Part shown: in pieces, positions 16,740 through 30,000 of the stretch | Numbering within the stretch: position 1 is the stretch's first letter | Layout: every line of letters starts with the position of its first letter | Virus record (IMG/VR): IMGVR_UViG_3300025645_000062 | Span: 1-64,000 of that record | Reading direction: 5' to 3' (one strand) | DNA: 64,000 nucleotides | Source of the DNA: a virus | Made by a program: the position numbers and the translations under genes | Notes under the pieces: model-generated | The model's database searches: none | What the model was told of the DNA's origin: nothing | What the model saw: only the letters and a program-made list of their open reading frames with translations

Positions 16740-17477
16740 ATGCCATTAGATATTTTTAACATCGAAGCAGACGTAGAAGTACAAGAAGAACGCGATTCAG
16801 TTGGTTTTAAAGCGTGGGAAAGTGGATTATATCCAGCAACCCTTAAAGCCGCTTTCTTAGGTGAATTTGCCTCAGGTTCAAAATATATTGAAGTTGTTAC
16901 TGAAATACGTAACCCTGAAACAGGTGAAACACTAAACCATAGTGAACGTGAAACTGTATGGTCAGCTAACACTCAAGGCCCATTTTACCTTGACAAGAAA
17001 ACTAAAGCTAAAAAGCAGCTTATAGGTCTATCTAAGATGAATTCTTTAGGTGAGTTACTTACAGGTGACGCGCTAAAATCTTCAACATTTACACCTAAAT
17101 TCCATAACGTTTACAGTAAAGAAGCAAACGGTATGGTACCTGCTGAATTACCCACTTTAGTTGATTGGTGTGGTAAGGAAATTTATGTAGGTCTTCAAAA
17201 GATTATTGCCAATAAACAAGTAAAACAAGGCAAAACTTATGTAGATATTACAGAAACTCGTGAATTCAACGAAGTAAATAAATTCTTTGATGAAAATAAA
17301 CGTTCAAATCTTGAAGTCAAACGTGATACAAAAGCTGTATTTTATGATGATTGGCTTAAAGCTAATGAAAAGAAAACCAAAGATAAATCTAAAGCAGTTG
17401 TTGGTGGCGCAGGTGCTGCCCCTGTAGCAGGTGGAGTACCATCCGCTTCTGCAGCACCGTTACAATTTAACTCGTAG
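16740..17477 (+). CDS. Single-stranded DNA-binding protein, N4 gp45-like
   Basis: The N-terminal two thirds read as a beta-rich OB-like domain (GLYPATLKAAFLGEF, KYIEVVTEIRNPETG) as in N4 SSB. The tail from about residue 205 is Lys-rich, then a flexible Ala/Gly/Pro stretch. In N4, SSB is needed for replication, recombination and activation of host polymerase on late promoters, so it probably also drives the leftward late genes here. 245 aa (N4: about 265). A terminator follows. Confidence 0.85.
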   Translation: MPLDIFNIEADVEVQEERDSVGFKAWESGLYPATLKAAFLGEFASGSKYIEVVTEIRNPETGETLNHSERETVWSANTQGPFYLDKKTKAKKQLIGLSKMNSLGELLTGDALKSSTFTPKFHNVYSKEANGMVPAELPTLVDWCGKEIYVGLQKIIANKQVKQGKTYVDITETREFNEVNKFFDENKRSNLEVKRDTKAVFYDDWLKANEKKTKDKSKAVVGGAGAAPVAGGVPSASAAPLQFNS

Positions 17478-17497
17478 TTAAATATACTTGCAGATTA

Positions 17498-17524
17498 AGG
17501 GGAGCAGATGCTCCTCTTTTATTT
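17498..17524 (+). terminator. Factor-independent terminator after ssb
   Basis: GGGGAGC and GCTCCTC (one G-T pair) flank an AGAT loop, then TTTTATTT. It ends the main replication transcript. Confidence 0.8.
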
Positions 17525-17545
17525 ACTTAAAATTAAGGAAAAATT

Positions 17546-17923
17546 ATGATTGAATTTGAAATCATACAAAAAATTAAAGTTAAAACTTTATCTGAAGATG
17601 TTATTCGGGAAATACTAATCAAAGAAATTCAAAAACAAATTCCAGAAGCACATGTTAATGGAATTGAGTTTATTATTAAACGTAATCCTACTCGAGTTGA
17701 GTTAGAAGTTGATGCAGATTATGCAACAAGTAGTTTAACACCTCCAGTAGGATTAGCTATTCCTAGAACTGCCTCATTAAATAAAACTCCTGCAGAACCA
17801 GTTGTAGATAAACATTCAGAATCAAAAGAAGAAGTCTTAAAAGATTTAGTCTTAGATAACCCTGCAATAGAACCAGAAGCACTTAAACCTGCTGCAGATA
17901 TAGCGAGTATGTTTACATTATAA
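17546..17923 (+). CDS. Hypothetical protein, 125 aa
   Basis: ATG at 17546 with an AAGGAAAAATT ribosome site. The N-terminal half has a beta-alpha-beta look (EIIQKIKVKTLSEDVIREIL), and the C-terminal half is acidic and Pro/Glu-rich, probably disordered. No family is recognised. It follows the ssb terminator and is one of the last rightward genes before the late block. Confidence 0.7.
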   Translation: MIEFEIIQKIKVKTLSEDVIREILIKEIQKQIPEAHVNGIEFIIKRNPTRVELEVDADYATSSLTPPVGLAIPRTASLNKTPAEPVVDKHSESKEEVLKDLVLDNPAIEPEALKPAADIASMFTL

Positions 17924-17941
17924 ATAACTTGGGAGAAGTGT

Positions 17942-18001
17942 ATGGATGAAGAGGTAGCAGAAGCTGTAGTTAAAGTTCTTGATTGGTTCTTTGATCTTTA
18001 A
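17942..18001 (+). CDS. Possible leader-size peptide, 19 aa
   Basis: A 20-codon frame with a good ribosome site (GGGAGAAG, 5 bases before ATG). The peptide is an amphipathic helix: acidic start (MDEEVAE), hydrophobic end (LDWFFDL). It ends at the palindrome that separates the convergent middle and late regions. Its short length keeps confidence low. Confidence 0.4.
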   Translation: MDEEVAEAVVKVLDWFFDL

Positions 18002-18009
18002 CTACATTT

Positions 18010-18030
18010 AGTGGGGAAATTTTCCCCACT
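18010..18030. terminator. Palindrome between converging middle and late transcripts
   Basis: AGTGGGGAAA and TTTCCCCACT form a 10-bp inverted repeat around a single T. It has no long T-run on either side, but its position between the last rightward gene and the stop of the virion polymerase gene fits a two-way transcription stop. Confidence 0.6.
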
Positions 18031-18040
18031 TCTGCTAAAC

Positions 18041-21000
18041 CTATAAAAGAAGGTGTGCGTCCGAAGCCATACCCAAAAAGTTTACTGTACCTGTTGCAGC
18101 AACTAAATCTTTATTAATTAAGGAAGTTTCAAACAACGAAGGAACCCCTAACTGAATTGCTGCCAGTATTTGTACAATAGTTCTTGATGGACTCTTCTTA
18201 ATTGTAGCCCACATAACAGGGTGTTTACGCATAAAATATTTAAAGAAAGGTGTAACCCCTAATTTATTTGCGTAATCCATTAAAGGATTTTGGTTCCTGT
18301 TATAGTTAATAAACTCACTACGAGCCTGTTCAATAGCATCTTCATGTGACATACCTTCTTGGGTTGTTAAATGTGTATACAGAATAAACTTAGATACAAA
18401 ATCTCCTAATTCTAAACCCTCGTTTAATAATTTATATACGCTAGAATCTTGTGTAATTGCCACTTCTTTACCTACGTTTACAAAAGCGTTATTTTCAGGT
18501 AATGCATCTTCAAACTTTGCAGACAAATTTTCTAAAAACTTTTTACGAAAACCATCGCGTTTAGACTCTTCACCCAATTCTTCAATAACACTCGGATTCA
18601 TTCCTTCTTCAGATATAAGTCTGAATAATGGATTAGACTCTCGAGACTGCTTAAGTAAAACAAACTCACTATTTAATTTAGCTTTTTCCTCTACATCCGT
18701 TACTATTTTAAGTTTAGCTTGAAGTATGTATAATCGCTCTGAAATTGTATCGTATTCCCTTTTAGCATTGACACCCAATAAACCATTAGAATACACATCT
18801 TCAACTGGAACACCTCTACCCACTAATTGATTAATGTTTGACATAAGATTAGCAGCAGGAACAACTACGGATTTAACTACAACTAAGTCTTTACCTATCG
18901 AAACTACTTCTTGTGTTCCCAATTCAGCTTTACGTAATATATTAATTAATTTTGGATGAAATATTTTTTTCATAAGTTCAGTAACAGTACGCATATAGGT
19001 TTCTTCATCAAAACCTTTAGGTCTAAATAAAGCTTTAATTGAGACTTCTCTAAAACCTAACGCTTGATTAATATCATCTCTATGCACGTATATTACAGGT
19101 TCACCAAAATAAGTTTTAGCAGTATCTTTCATTTCTTGTGGAGCTAACTGCCATGCTTCACGAACCTGTCTATTAGGTGAATCTACAGATACCCTTACCC
19201 AAGCTTTTTTATTACTGCTACTAGTATATTCAGCATATAATTCTTTAACTAATTCAACATTATTAAAAGTACCTAATTTTTCTGCCTGTAAACGTCCTGC
19301 GTACTCAGACAACATATCTGACCAGTCACCACTTACACCTGCAAGACGAGTATACTCAGCTCTAGGTAGTTCATATTTATAACTTACAATTTGACCTGAC
19401 TGGTTTAAGTTAGGAACATATCCCCCTTTATCTATCGGAGAAGGTTCACGAATCTTACTGCTCATAGCCGCTGTATAAGCTTTAGCATTGTTACTTGTAA
19501 TTTCACCGCTATCCCATAAGTTTAATCCTTCAGACCTTACAGCACCTTTAGCAGCTAAGCTAATAGATGAATCAATAAGGCTAATGGCACCACTTACGTA
19601 TGGAACAGCTCCACCAACCTCGTTATAAATTACGTAGTGTTTTTCATCCGAGTGTGGAGCAGCTACTTCGTGTAGTACTTCATGGCTAGGAAATTCTGCT
19701 AATTGAGACTTAGAAACAATACGAATATTTGTATTCACATCTGTAATATCAGGAGTATTTCCTTTAGGTACTTGATTTAAAATACCTAAACCGTATCGGT
19801 TAACTAAATCTGTCTGATTAGCTTTAATTTGAGCGTGAATTACATTAAATGCATCTCCTTGAGAATCATATAATTCTGCAAGAATTTCACGAGTACCACT
19901 ATCCATATACTGTATAGCGGATAATGCTGCTAATTGATCAAGCATAGGTACCAAAGTACTGTCTAAAGTAGGGCTGTACTCTACTTCTGCAGATGTACCT
20001 GTCAAACGGCTAATTGAATAAGCATTAGGATACCCCATACCCCGTGTAGCACCTCCTTGAACCAAACGATAACCTAAAGCTTTAGCTTCATTAATCATCA
20101 TGGTTTGATGTGCTTTGGTTACATTAGGTACAGTTGTATTTAAAATTTGATTTTGAAGTATATTAATACGTGTGTTTCTAGTAGAAGCATCTTCTAAGAG
20201 CATTTGAACGTCTTTTACACTCATCCCATGCTCTTCTATCAAAGAACCTAAATCAGCCTTTATATCACCTTCTACAATAGCTTTTGACTCATCTTTAGTT
20301 AAAGTTTTGCTAAAAATATCAGTTAAAATATTTTTTATACCCCGTGCAGTACCTGTGTGTACAGCATCTACTTTTGACTTACCTATATCAACTCGTCTAT
20401 CCACCTTTACTGAGTGTGATTGAGTACGTTTAAGCATTTCAAGTAAGTTATTTCTCCAGAATCCTGGGACTGTAGTTTCGCCTTCTCCCCTAGGTGTATA
20501 ATCCAAAATCATATCTGAAACACTTAGACCTTGAGGAATTTCCTTACCTGAGATTTTTGAAATAACTACTCGTGCTGTTTTAGCAAACTGTTTACCTACA
20601 AACTGAAAAGAAGCATCTAATTTTCTCTCGTAATTTACCAATTTATTGTTAAATTTATTATCAAACAGTTTTTTACTTAAAAACATATTATCAATAGTCA
20701 TTTGCGTTTGAAGACTTGCATCGCCTGCACGAATACCACTAAGCGCATTAGCAGATTTAACAACAGCGTCTCTTATTACTTGTCTAACTTTTTCAAACCA
20801 GTTGGAATGCGTAGGAGTTGCTTCTTTAATATCTACTGTTTTTAAAGCTGCTTTTAGCTCTGGAGATACTTCACTATAAGCTGCAAAACGAGCAACTCTA
20901 TTAACATCATCAGTTTTAAACAATAAAGTGTGTACATCTGCTGCCATACGTAAGTGTGTTACATACGATGGATCACTCTCTTTAATAGAAGCAGGAACCA

Positions 21001-24000
21001 AATCAGATACTTTAATAGTTTTGCTTGCTTGTAAATAAATTTTATCTAAGTGTCTTCTTTGGTAGTATTTATTATCTCTACCTATAGAAAGAACACCTGT
21101 AAGTTGTGAAAGTATTTCTACTTCAGCATCAGTTAATGCTCCTTTTGCAGAAAGTATACGTAACTTGGAAGTAGAATCTTTTAGCACATTAGTGTATTTA
21201 ATAAATTCTTTATAAGCTTTGGTATCTGATTTCTTAATACCACCTATATCATCATTATTATCAATAAGCTCTTTAATACCTATTTCTAACCCAGATATAG
21301 CATTCATTACTTTGTCTCGTAATTGTGCTAAACGATTAGTTTCTTCAGTTGTGTAAGATCTATCTGTAAATCTGTTATTTAATCTGTCTTCAGAGTTAAG
21401 TGGAACATCTGTTATAGGAAAAGTTTTATCCGTAGTTTTGACAATATTAGATGTTTTACCCATTTCAAACATAAATGCTTGCAATAAAGTTACACGGTTA
21501 ACACTATTATCATTGTTTTTAGGGAAATCTGCAGGATTAATCCAACTACCTACAAGACTGCTTAATAGTTTTGTTAAACTTTGTAATATTGCACCAATAA
21601 TACCTACAACTTCAGTACCCACTTGATCAGTAATATCTTCCCGTAAATAGGAGTCAACACTCATATCTTCGGGGTTCTGGTTCAAATGCGCAGCATACTC
21701 TTGTATAAGCATATACTCTTTACGTACCCTATCTGAGTCAGTTTTACTAACTGTATTATTAATATCTTGTAATACTAACCATAAATTATGTAGGGTAGGT
21801 TTACTCACTAGAGTATCTTCAGACAGAGTTAAAAACTTTTGCATATCTTGTTTGAATGCAGCGTACAGTTTATTCTGTTTAGACGTACCGTTCCCCCCAA
21901 TTATGTTATTAAGTCCTCCAACCATATTTGCATGAGTTAGCTCATGTTGCATAGCAGTCATAGCTTCAGCAATTGAGATACCCTCAGGAATATATATAAT
22001 TGGTGTAAAAGTAATTAAACCTGTTTTTGCATTAGGAGCACTTTTTTCAATAACATGCCTACCTTTAATATTGGTTGTTAAACCGTACTTAGTAAAATAT
22101 TTTTTATCTACAATACGAATTACCTGACCATTTAAATTACTTTTAGTTATATTAGAATAATCATACTCTTTATTCTTCCTGTTCCATACAGGGTTTACTT
22201 GAAATAAAGTAGTATTTAATGAAGCAGGTAAACCTGAATCTTTATCAATTTTAGCTCCAAGGTTTACACGGTTAAGGTTAAAGTCTTTTAAAACTTCAGT
22301 AGTAATCTTTATTTCTGTAAAACCTTTTTCTTTACTAAAATCTTTAAAGGTACCTTTTGAAAGAATAATACCTGCAAGCTTTTCCATCATACTTACTTTA
22401 TGAGATTTTTCAGATTTCTCAGGAACGTTTTCTAAAATAGGCACTTCAAGACTTAAACTGTCTTGAGTAGCAATACGGTTTTTAAATGATTTTTCAAACT
22501 CAACTATTTCAGGTAGTGTTTTAAGTTTGTCTATTTTAGCATCACTTAACCCTGATTCTTGTTGCATCTGGCTCCAGTTAAAAGAACCATCTGAGTTAAT
22601 AAGAATAGCCGTACCATCAATACCCGCTAACTGATGAACCTTAATACCTCCATCACTTTTTGCTACATAATCTAATCGTGAAATTTCACCTTGTTTAGCA
22701 GTTCTATTTAACTTCTGCTGTAAACGTTGTAAATGTTGGGCAATATCACCTGAACCAAGTAAATTAGTGTAATCTCCTGCTGTAGTTCTACCACCAAGTT
22801 CAGTACTTAACTCGTTTAAAAATTCAGCATAATCCGTTGTAAACTCCGCAGTACCACTTTCAAGTAATGAATTTAAACCTGTGATAATTACTTCCCCCTC
22901 AAAAAGAAGAGGCTTAGCGGAGGCTTCGAGAACACCTGTAAGTGTATCCGCTACTTCTTTAACTGGGTCAGCTTGCATAATCGTAAGTGTTTCAGCTAAA
23001 TTAGTAATAAAAGCACCAAGAACTGCCTCTGATCCAGAAGAAATATCTTGTGCATCATATACATTCAGATGTAAGGTGCCTGTAACGGCTTTCATTAGCT
23101 TTGTTGTTAATCTTTGCATCTCAGCATCAATTGAAATAATTCCGTTAGGGTTTGCTGTTACACCTGCTTCTTTAAGAGGGGCAGCACCTGTGTGAACATC
23201 TTCAGGTGTTTTTGCTAATATGTCCGACTCAGTATCCACACTAAATACAGGTATTGTTGTTCCTTGCTGCTGTTTACTATCTTGTGCTCTTGCACGTTTA
23301 TTAAGGAAAGTTAACCCCTCAATAGCTAAATCCATCTCAGGAAACATAGAAGATAAAGCTTGTTTAATTTTAGATAAGTCTTCTTTACTTAATGAAGCTG
23401 TTGGAGGTAGTTTTCTTTTCTTAATTACAGCCTTAGTTAGTTTTACTTGAGCCATGTTATATAACGCAACCATCGTACCTGTTGCCATAGTAACTTGATC
23501 AGTTACATCTTTCGAACGGTAAAGTACATCAGATATGGCTCTATCTATAGACTTACCTAAAGTTTCTTTTACATGTTTTGTAATATCTTCTTGTTGTTTA
23601 TCTGTAAGAGTGTAATTAGATAGTTTAACATCATCCATTACAGGCACTGAATTACCTTCCCAAAATACATCGTTCCAACCTTTTAATTGAATGCGTTCAG
23701 GTGAGTTAATAGGGGTACCTATAGCAGCAGATACATCCATATAAAACTTAGCAAGAAAACCCTCACCAGATTTAGCCCCGTAAATTAAACCTGATACAAG
23801 TGCTTTTAATGAACCACCATACACAGTAGATGTAACCCCTGCTTTAGAAGCATTACGTTCAAATATTTCACCAAAGCCAACAAAAGATACTTGGTCTTTT
23901 AAAAATGCCCATGCTTTAGCTGTATCATCAGACAGTTCATCATTAGCTTTCATATTTTTTAAGTTATTTGTAGCTTCACCTGAAATAGTCTGGTACATAT

Positions 24001-27000
24001 CCATCATTGCAGGGTCATGATGGGTATCTGTAGCATCTAGGCTATCTTTTAAACCACCCATAGCTAAAAGTCTTTTAAGGTCGTACCCTTTCGCATCTAC
24101 AATTCCCATACCATAAGCCCAATTACTATGAAATACCCCGTTAGTTTTACCATCTACTTCGATAGGTAAAGGTTTTTGAGTGTACCCATTAAAAATTGAA
24201 TCAAGTGCCTCAATATACTCAACTGTAGGAGCTTTATAGTTTAAACTTTCTTCTCTTTGCCATGCTAAAAACTCAGGAATAGTCTTAGCTTTACTTAACT
24301 TAATTTCTTTACCTAACAAAAATAACTTAGCAAAAGTTTCTTTAAGACTTATTTCGTTAGATTGTTTATCTACTTTTACACCTAAGCCTAAACCTAATGC
24401 CAACACATAATGTTTTAATGCACTAGTAGGGTTAGATTTGTAATTTTTAACTAACTTCGCCCTTGAACCATGGACTTTAATGTTTCCACGGTTAAAAGAA
24501 GTACGGACTAAAATACGGTGAAGTTTGTTTGCTTGGGGATTAACTTCCCCCTCAAAAAACTGTCTACCATTGGCAGAAAAAAATGATGAATAATATATTG
24601 GAACAGATTTCTTGTAGTAAGGTGACTTTTCGTTTGATGACTCTTCTTGTAAACGAATATACAGCGCATACGCACTTGTAAACTCAGCTTTATAACCTTC
24701 TTTTTTACCTATTTTAGCTAGTTGATCATTTACATTTAAAGGTAAAATTGTAGTCTCGACTTTATTAATTAAACGTGTACCTCCCAATATATCTATATCT
24801 TCTGGCTCATGTAAGTATTGTTCTACAAAAGCAGTAGCAGTTGCTTTTAAATCAGTCTTACCATCTACCTTTACAAGGACACTTTTAAGCATCAACTCAA
24901 ATTTAACATTATCTAAGTAAAATGGAGTACTTTCTGTAAGCTCAGCCATTTCTCTGGCCTTCACAGGTAAGTGTGAATAGTCTGTATTCGGTGGAGTACC
25001 TATATGGTTTAATCTATTTCGTTTAACACCATACTCTGCTTTAAGTATTTTAGTATCACCTTTTAATAGTAAAGAACTTAAATTTACTTCAGGGTTACGC
25101 GTATACCCATAATACGATTTATTATTATGTTTTACTGTAACCATATCAACACCTTTAGTATCACCAATCATACGTGTGACTGCAGAAGCTAAAAAAGTAT
25201 TTAAAGCAGGTAAATACTGGTTTTGGTCGTAAGCTTCAACTAGTTTTGTGTTACGGGCTACAGCACCACTAATTACACTATCTGGGATAAAAGTACCTTT
25301 ACCTGCAAAAGTAGATTGCAGCGAAGTATTACCTCTATCAATCTTTTCTACATACATTTTAAGCTGCTTACGTGGTAAGTATTTAGTGTGTCCAATATAT
25401 TCCATACCTTCAGCATAACTTAAAAACGAAGTCTGAATAAAATGTTCTGGTATGTTCCCATATTCATCTATAAGTAAAACTGAAACTCTACCCATATTTA
25501 CACTAGTATTTAGTGGTGTACTTTTAATAGCTTGATGTATGTTGTTTTCAAACTTAGTTTTAAACTGAGCATAGTCTTGAACCAGTGCCATTACATCCTC
25601 TACTAATACATCGTGCTTCTCAGCAAATTCAGCCATAGCTACAGTATTATCTGAAGTAAGATTAAGTATTGAAGACATATCCCATAAAGCAGACTCTTTA
25701 AATGAACCTAAAGAAGTTTTTAAAGGATTATCTTCTTTAAGTGAATTAAGTAATGCTTTGGCAGGATGGCCATCAGGCATAGTACGGATATCTTTAGCAA
25801 ATTTCTGTCTAAAAGATTCTTGAATAGCGGGTAAAGTTTTAATACCCAACCTTTTTTTACCTCCCCTTTTACCTACTAAACTTTCCTCAACTAAACTTCC
25901 TAGTGTAAAAATACTATCTTGGATATAAGCTTCAACAGTACTTTTTGCAGCGTCCTTAGAAAGAATATTAGTTTTTATTTCATCAGCAATTTGCTGAGAA
26001 ATACTTTTAGTAGACTTTGTTTCACCTCTTACAATTGCCTTAAGTACTGCAGGCTTCATACCTATAGCCACAGCTAAAATATCAAGGTTATATTTAGCAA
26101 TTGCAATAGTTTCAGCTATTGAATTAATACGTGAATATTGACTATGTGTAGCAGCTTCCATGTCATAAGAAGTTTTACCTTCTTTTGCCATACGAGCAGA
26201 TTGCTGTTTAGCAACTTTAACTTCTGTAGTTTTTTGGCTAACTTCTTCTGCTACAAAATACTTACTTCTTACTTTATTAAATAAAAGAATACTATTTTTA
26301 AGGGCTTCCTCTAATTCTTTAACTTGAGTAACTAACTCAACTCGCTCAAGTTTAATTTCATTTAAATTAGATTTAACTTCTAACTGTTTAGCTGCTACAT
26401 CTTCTCTATTTGTTTTAGATGTTACTTTAGCTCTAGCTGCTTCACCTTTTAGTTTTTTACGTAAAGTATTATTAACTACATATGCTTTAGACAGCTGTCC
26501 AAGACGTTTACGTAACGTGCGAATTTCTTGGTACATGGAAGCAAACGCTCTGCGTTTGGTTATATACTTTTTTTGCTCAACTACTGAACCGCTTATTCTT
26601 TCCAATGGTTCAGGTAGTAAATCATTCATAGCTGTAAAGCTCTCAGCAGCAGCCTCAGAAGCTATTACCTCTTCTGCGGCTAATTGCTTAACTTCTTCAG
26701 TTAACACCTCAGAATACGCTTTTAAAGCTTCAGTTGTACGGTCTTCTTGCGAAGATACAAAAGGAGCGTCTGCTAAAAATAATTTATAAGCATCAAACCA
26801 GATAGACTTATTAGCATCTGTAAGTAGCCCTGATTTAACAATATTAGCATATATAGTACCTTTACTGCTTAAAGGTATATTCTTCATCTTACCTAAGATA
26901 AGTTTAAGTATTTCTTCTGCAGGCATGTTTTTAATAACATTTTCTTCAACACCTGTTATTTCACTGATACCCGTAACTACTGCAGGAGTAGCTAAGACTG

Positions 27001-30000
27001 AACCAGATAAAATATCTGTAGGAGTTAAAGTATGTAATACTTTTGTTTTTACTTTAAATACCTCTTGTTTAGTAGGTGCAATCATACTCATATTTGCTTG
27101 TATAAGTTGACTAAGTGCTGTGACACTTTTACTTGAAACACCTAAAAGTTCTACAATGTGTTTTACAAAAGTATCTAAAAAACTAGAGTTTAGTTTGTTA
27201 ACTTTAACTGAACCAAGATAGTTAATAAAATCAGTGTTACTCATTCCCATTACAATAAATTCTTGAATATTATTTAATGGATAAGCCCACTTAATTGCAT
27301 CTTCTTTAGATGCTTGTTTTTTAACTTGTTTTAATAAATTTGTAATTTGGGTATAAAATACTTTTTGCTCAGGTGTATTACTTTCTTTCGGTTTAGCAGA
27401 ATTCCATAAAAAACTATGAAGCAACTCGTGTAAGATAACCTCACCTTTTAACTTGGGGTCAGTTATGTTATTAGCAATATATACTTTACCTTCCGTTGCT
27501 TTATAAGTACCTAGTGCATGGGAGCCATCAGAATGTTTTATAAGTTTATCTGAGTTAGGTTCTACATAAATAACTTCAGTATCTTTAGGTAAAGCGTTTT
27601 TTAATGCTTCTGCAACTTCAGTTAAGTTACCATACACACCTGACTCAATTTGTACCGTAAGGATTTCAGCACCATTAGTAACAACAGATGTAGAAGCTTT
27701 ATTATCTTCTTTAATCTTTGACCATACACCTGAACCAGAATCTACTTCCTCGTAACCTTTAAAAGACAAGTATTGAGCTAATCTACCTTCTCCTGTCTTA
27801 TTATAACTTCTGTTTCGTGCTTCAAAATTGTCTGCAATAATAGTGGCACCTGCCTCTACTGCTTTATTAACTTCCTTAGCTGTAGCTGATTGAGCACTAA
27901 ACTTCTTACCATTCTTCCCATTTACACTTACAAAAACAGTATCGTCTGCAGAATAAACACCTGTATTAGCTTTTTCTCCCCAAGCTAATCGGTATTCTTC
28001 TGTAGACGTATCTTTGGCACCAAAGCCAATAAATTTATTAGCTTGGTCAGACTTCCTTTGGTCTTTATTAAGTAACTCTGTAGTTAACCTACCTGAACCA
28101 GCGAGCACTACCTTAGTAGGTTCAGCTTTCTTTCTTAACACCACCTGTGCATCATGCTGTATAACATTACCATCATTGTCAGTGAGTGTGACTGTAGCAG
28201 TTATACGACCATCACTTCCTTCACGAATTTCACTAATTTTAGTTATAACAGTATCTTCAGGCAAAGAATCGAGGGCTACTTCATACCCTGTTCCTTCAAG
28301 ACCTACAACAATACCAACAGAAGTGATATCCCTTTGTGTTGTGGGTTTGTCACTTCTATTAGAAGAGAATGTAGTGGTAGTAATACCATCATCACTTACT
28401 TTAGTATTCTTAAAGAATGTACGGGTTCTACCCTTTCTATCCGTAGAGGTAAGAGTTCCCATTGGAGACTCTGTAGTAGGTTTAGTAACAACTTCTTCTT
28501 CAACCTTCTTACCTTCAGGGTCAAGGATGTCCCTAGCCAGTGTATCAATTTGATTTAAGGTATCTAAATCCTTTGAAACTGCATCAATAGTGCGTTGCAG
28601 TCTACCCATACCTTTATAAGTAAAGCTTTTTGAACCTTTACCCATTGCACCAGATGTATCCCATACTGCTTTACCTAATGAAGGGTCAGCTTTTAAACCT
28701 TCAAGAGCTGCTAGCTTACCAGTCTGGTTAGACTGTAAATAGCCTATAAACAAGTCATAAACAGCTTCTGCTTCCTGAGTATTACCTTTACCTAAAGCTG
28801 TAAGAAATGTGTCTACATGTTTACCTAAAGTACGATCACCTTTACTACCAAATAGTTCAGCACGTACTCTTTCAGTACCTGTAAGCGGTTTACCTTTAGT
28901 ATCTACTTCATTGGCTCTAAGTGTTGAGACAAACTCAAATAACTTTTGCTTATCAACATCTTGGGTAGATTGAGCAAATAGATCAAGAGTTTCCCCTGAC
29001 AACTGGCTTAGTTTATCTTCAGAATATAAAACTACATCTCCTATAGTCTCGATTAAAGCATCTACTTGTGCTGTTGAACTATCCTGACCTAGTTCAGTCT
29101 TTTGCTTTATTAAAGACATTACTAACTGTTCTGTATCACCTACTTCAATATTATTAATTACTTTAGCTACAGTGTTATAGTCAGCTTTAGCACTATCTAA
29201 AGGGTTAAGAGTCGTAGCTAAGTTAGCAATTGTTTGCGCATCTTTTTCAGATAAATCCGAATTACTAAGTAACTTAACACCTGCCACAGTTAAATCCGTG
29301 TTGTCAGTTTGTGCTTTGTAAAGTGACTGACCAATAGCTTCAAAATCTTTACCATCCTTACGTAAGTTTTCTTCAGATAAATCTGTATTCAAAGTATGTT
29401 CTAGTACTGAATTAACATAAGATTTTACCTCAGCATTATCTGTTTCATAATTTGAATAAGTATCAATAACTTCCTTAGTTCTACTAGCTACTTCTACCTC
29501 ATCTTCTACAGGCGCTCTTTCAGGAGCATACCTTTCTATTACATTATTCGGTTCAGCTTTAGAAGTACCTGCCTCTGGTTCCTTATTTTTTATTGTAGCG
29601 TTGTTATTTTCTTCTTGCAGTTCTTGTACAGCTTCAGCTAATTCTGTAGAATTTTGATCAACACGAGCTTGAGAAAGTTTTTCAACTGCTTTAGTAACAG
29701 TTCTTCCTGCACCTGCCATTACACCACCAGATAAACCACCTGCTGCAAGACCTGCACCTGCAGATTCACCTACACCTTCAAGTGCATCTTTAGACTCATC
29801 ACCTTCTTTAACTTGTATATTTGAAACAAGTTGTCCTGCACCCGATTGAACTGTTTCTTCAACTGCTTCAACTGCTGCGCCTTTAGCGGTTGATTTAATT
29901 ATACCTTTTTTAACACCTTTATTTAATACGTTACCAAACGTATCTGCAGCACCTGTAGCTTTACCTACTAAAGCAGCAATTGAACCAGAAATAATTGCTG

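Noticed and set aside
28014-28558. Long plus-strand frames (up to 179 codons) inside the virion polymerase gene
   Set aside because: They overlap fully with the clearly coding minus strand, have no ribosome sites, and have odd compositions rich in Ser, Val and Thr typical of antisense frames.
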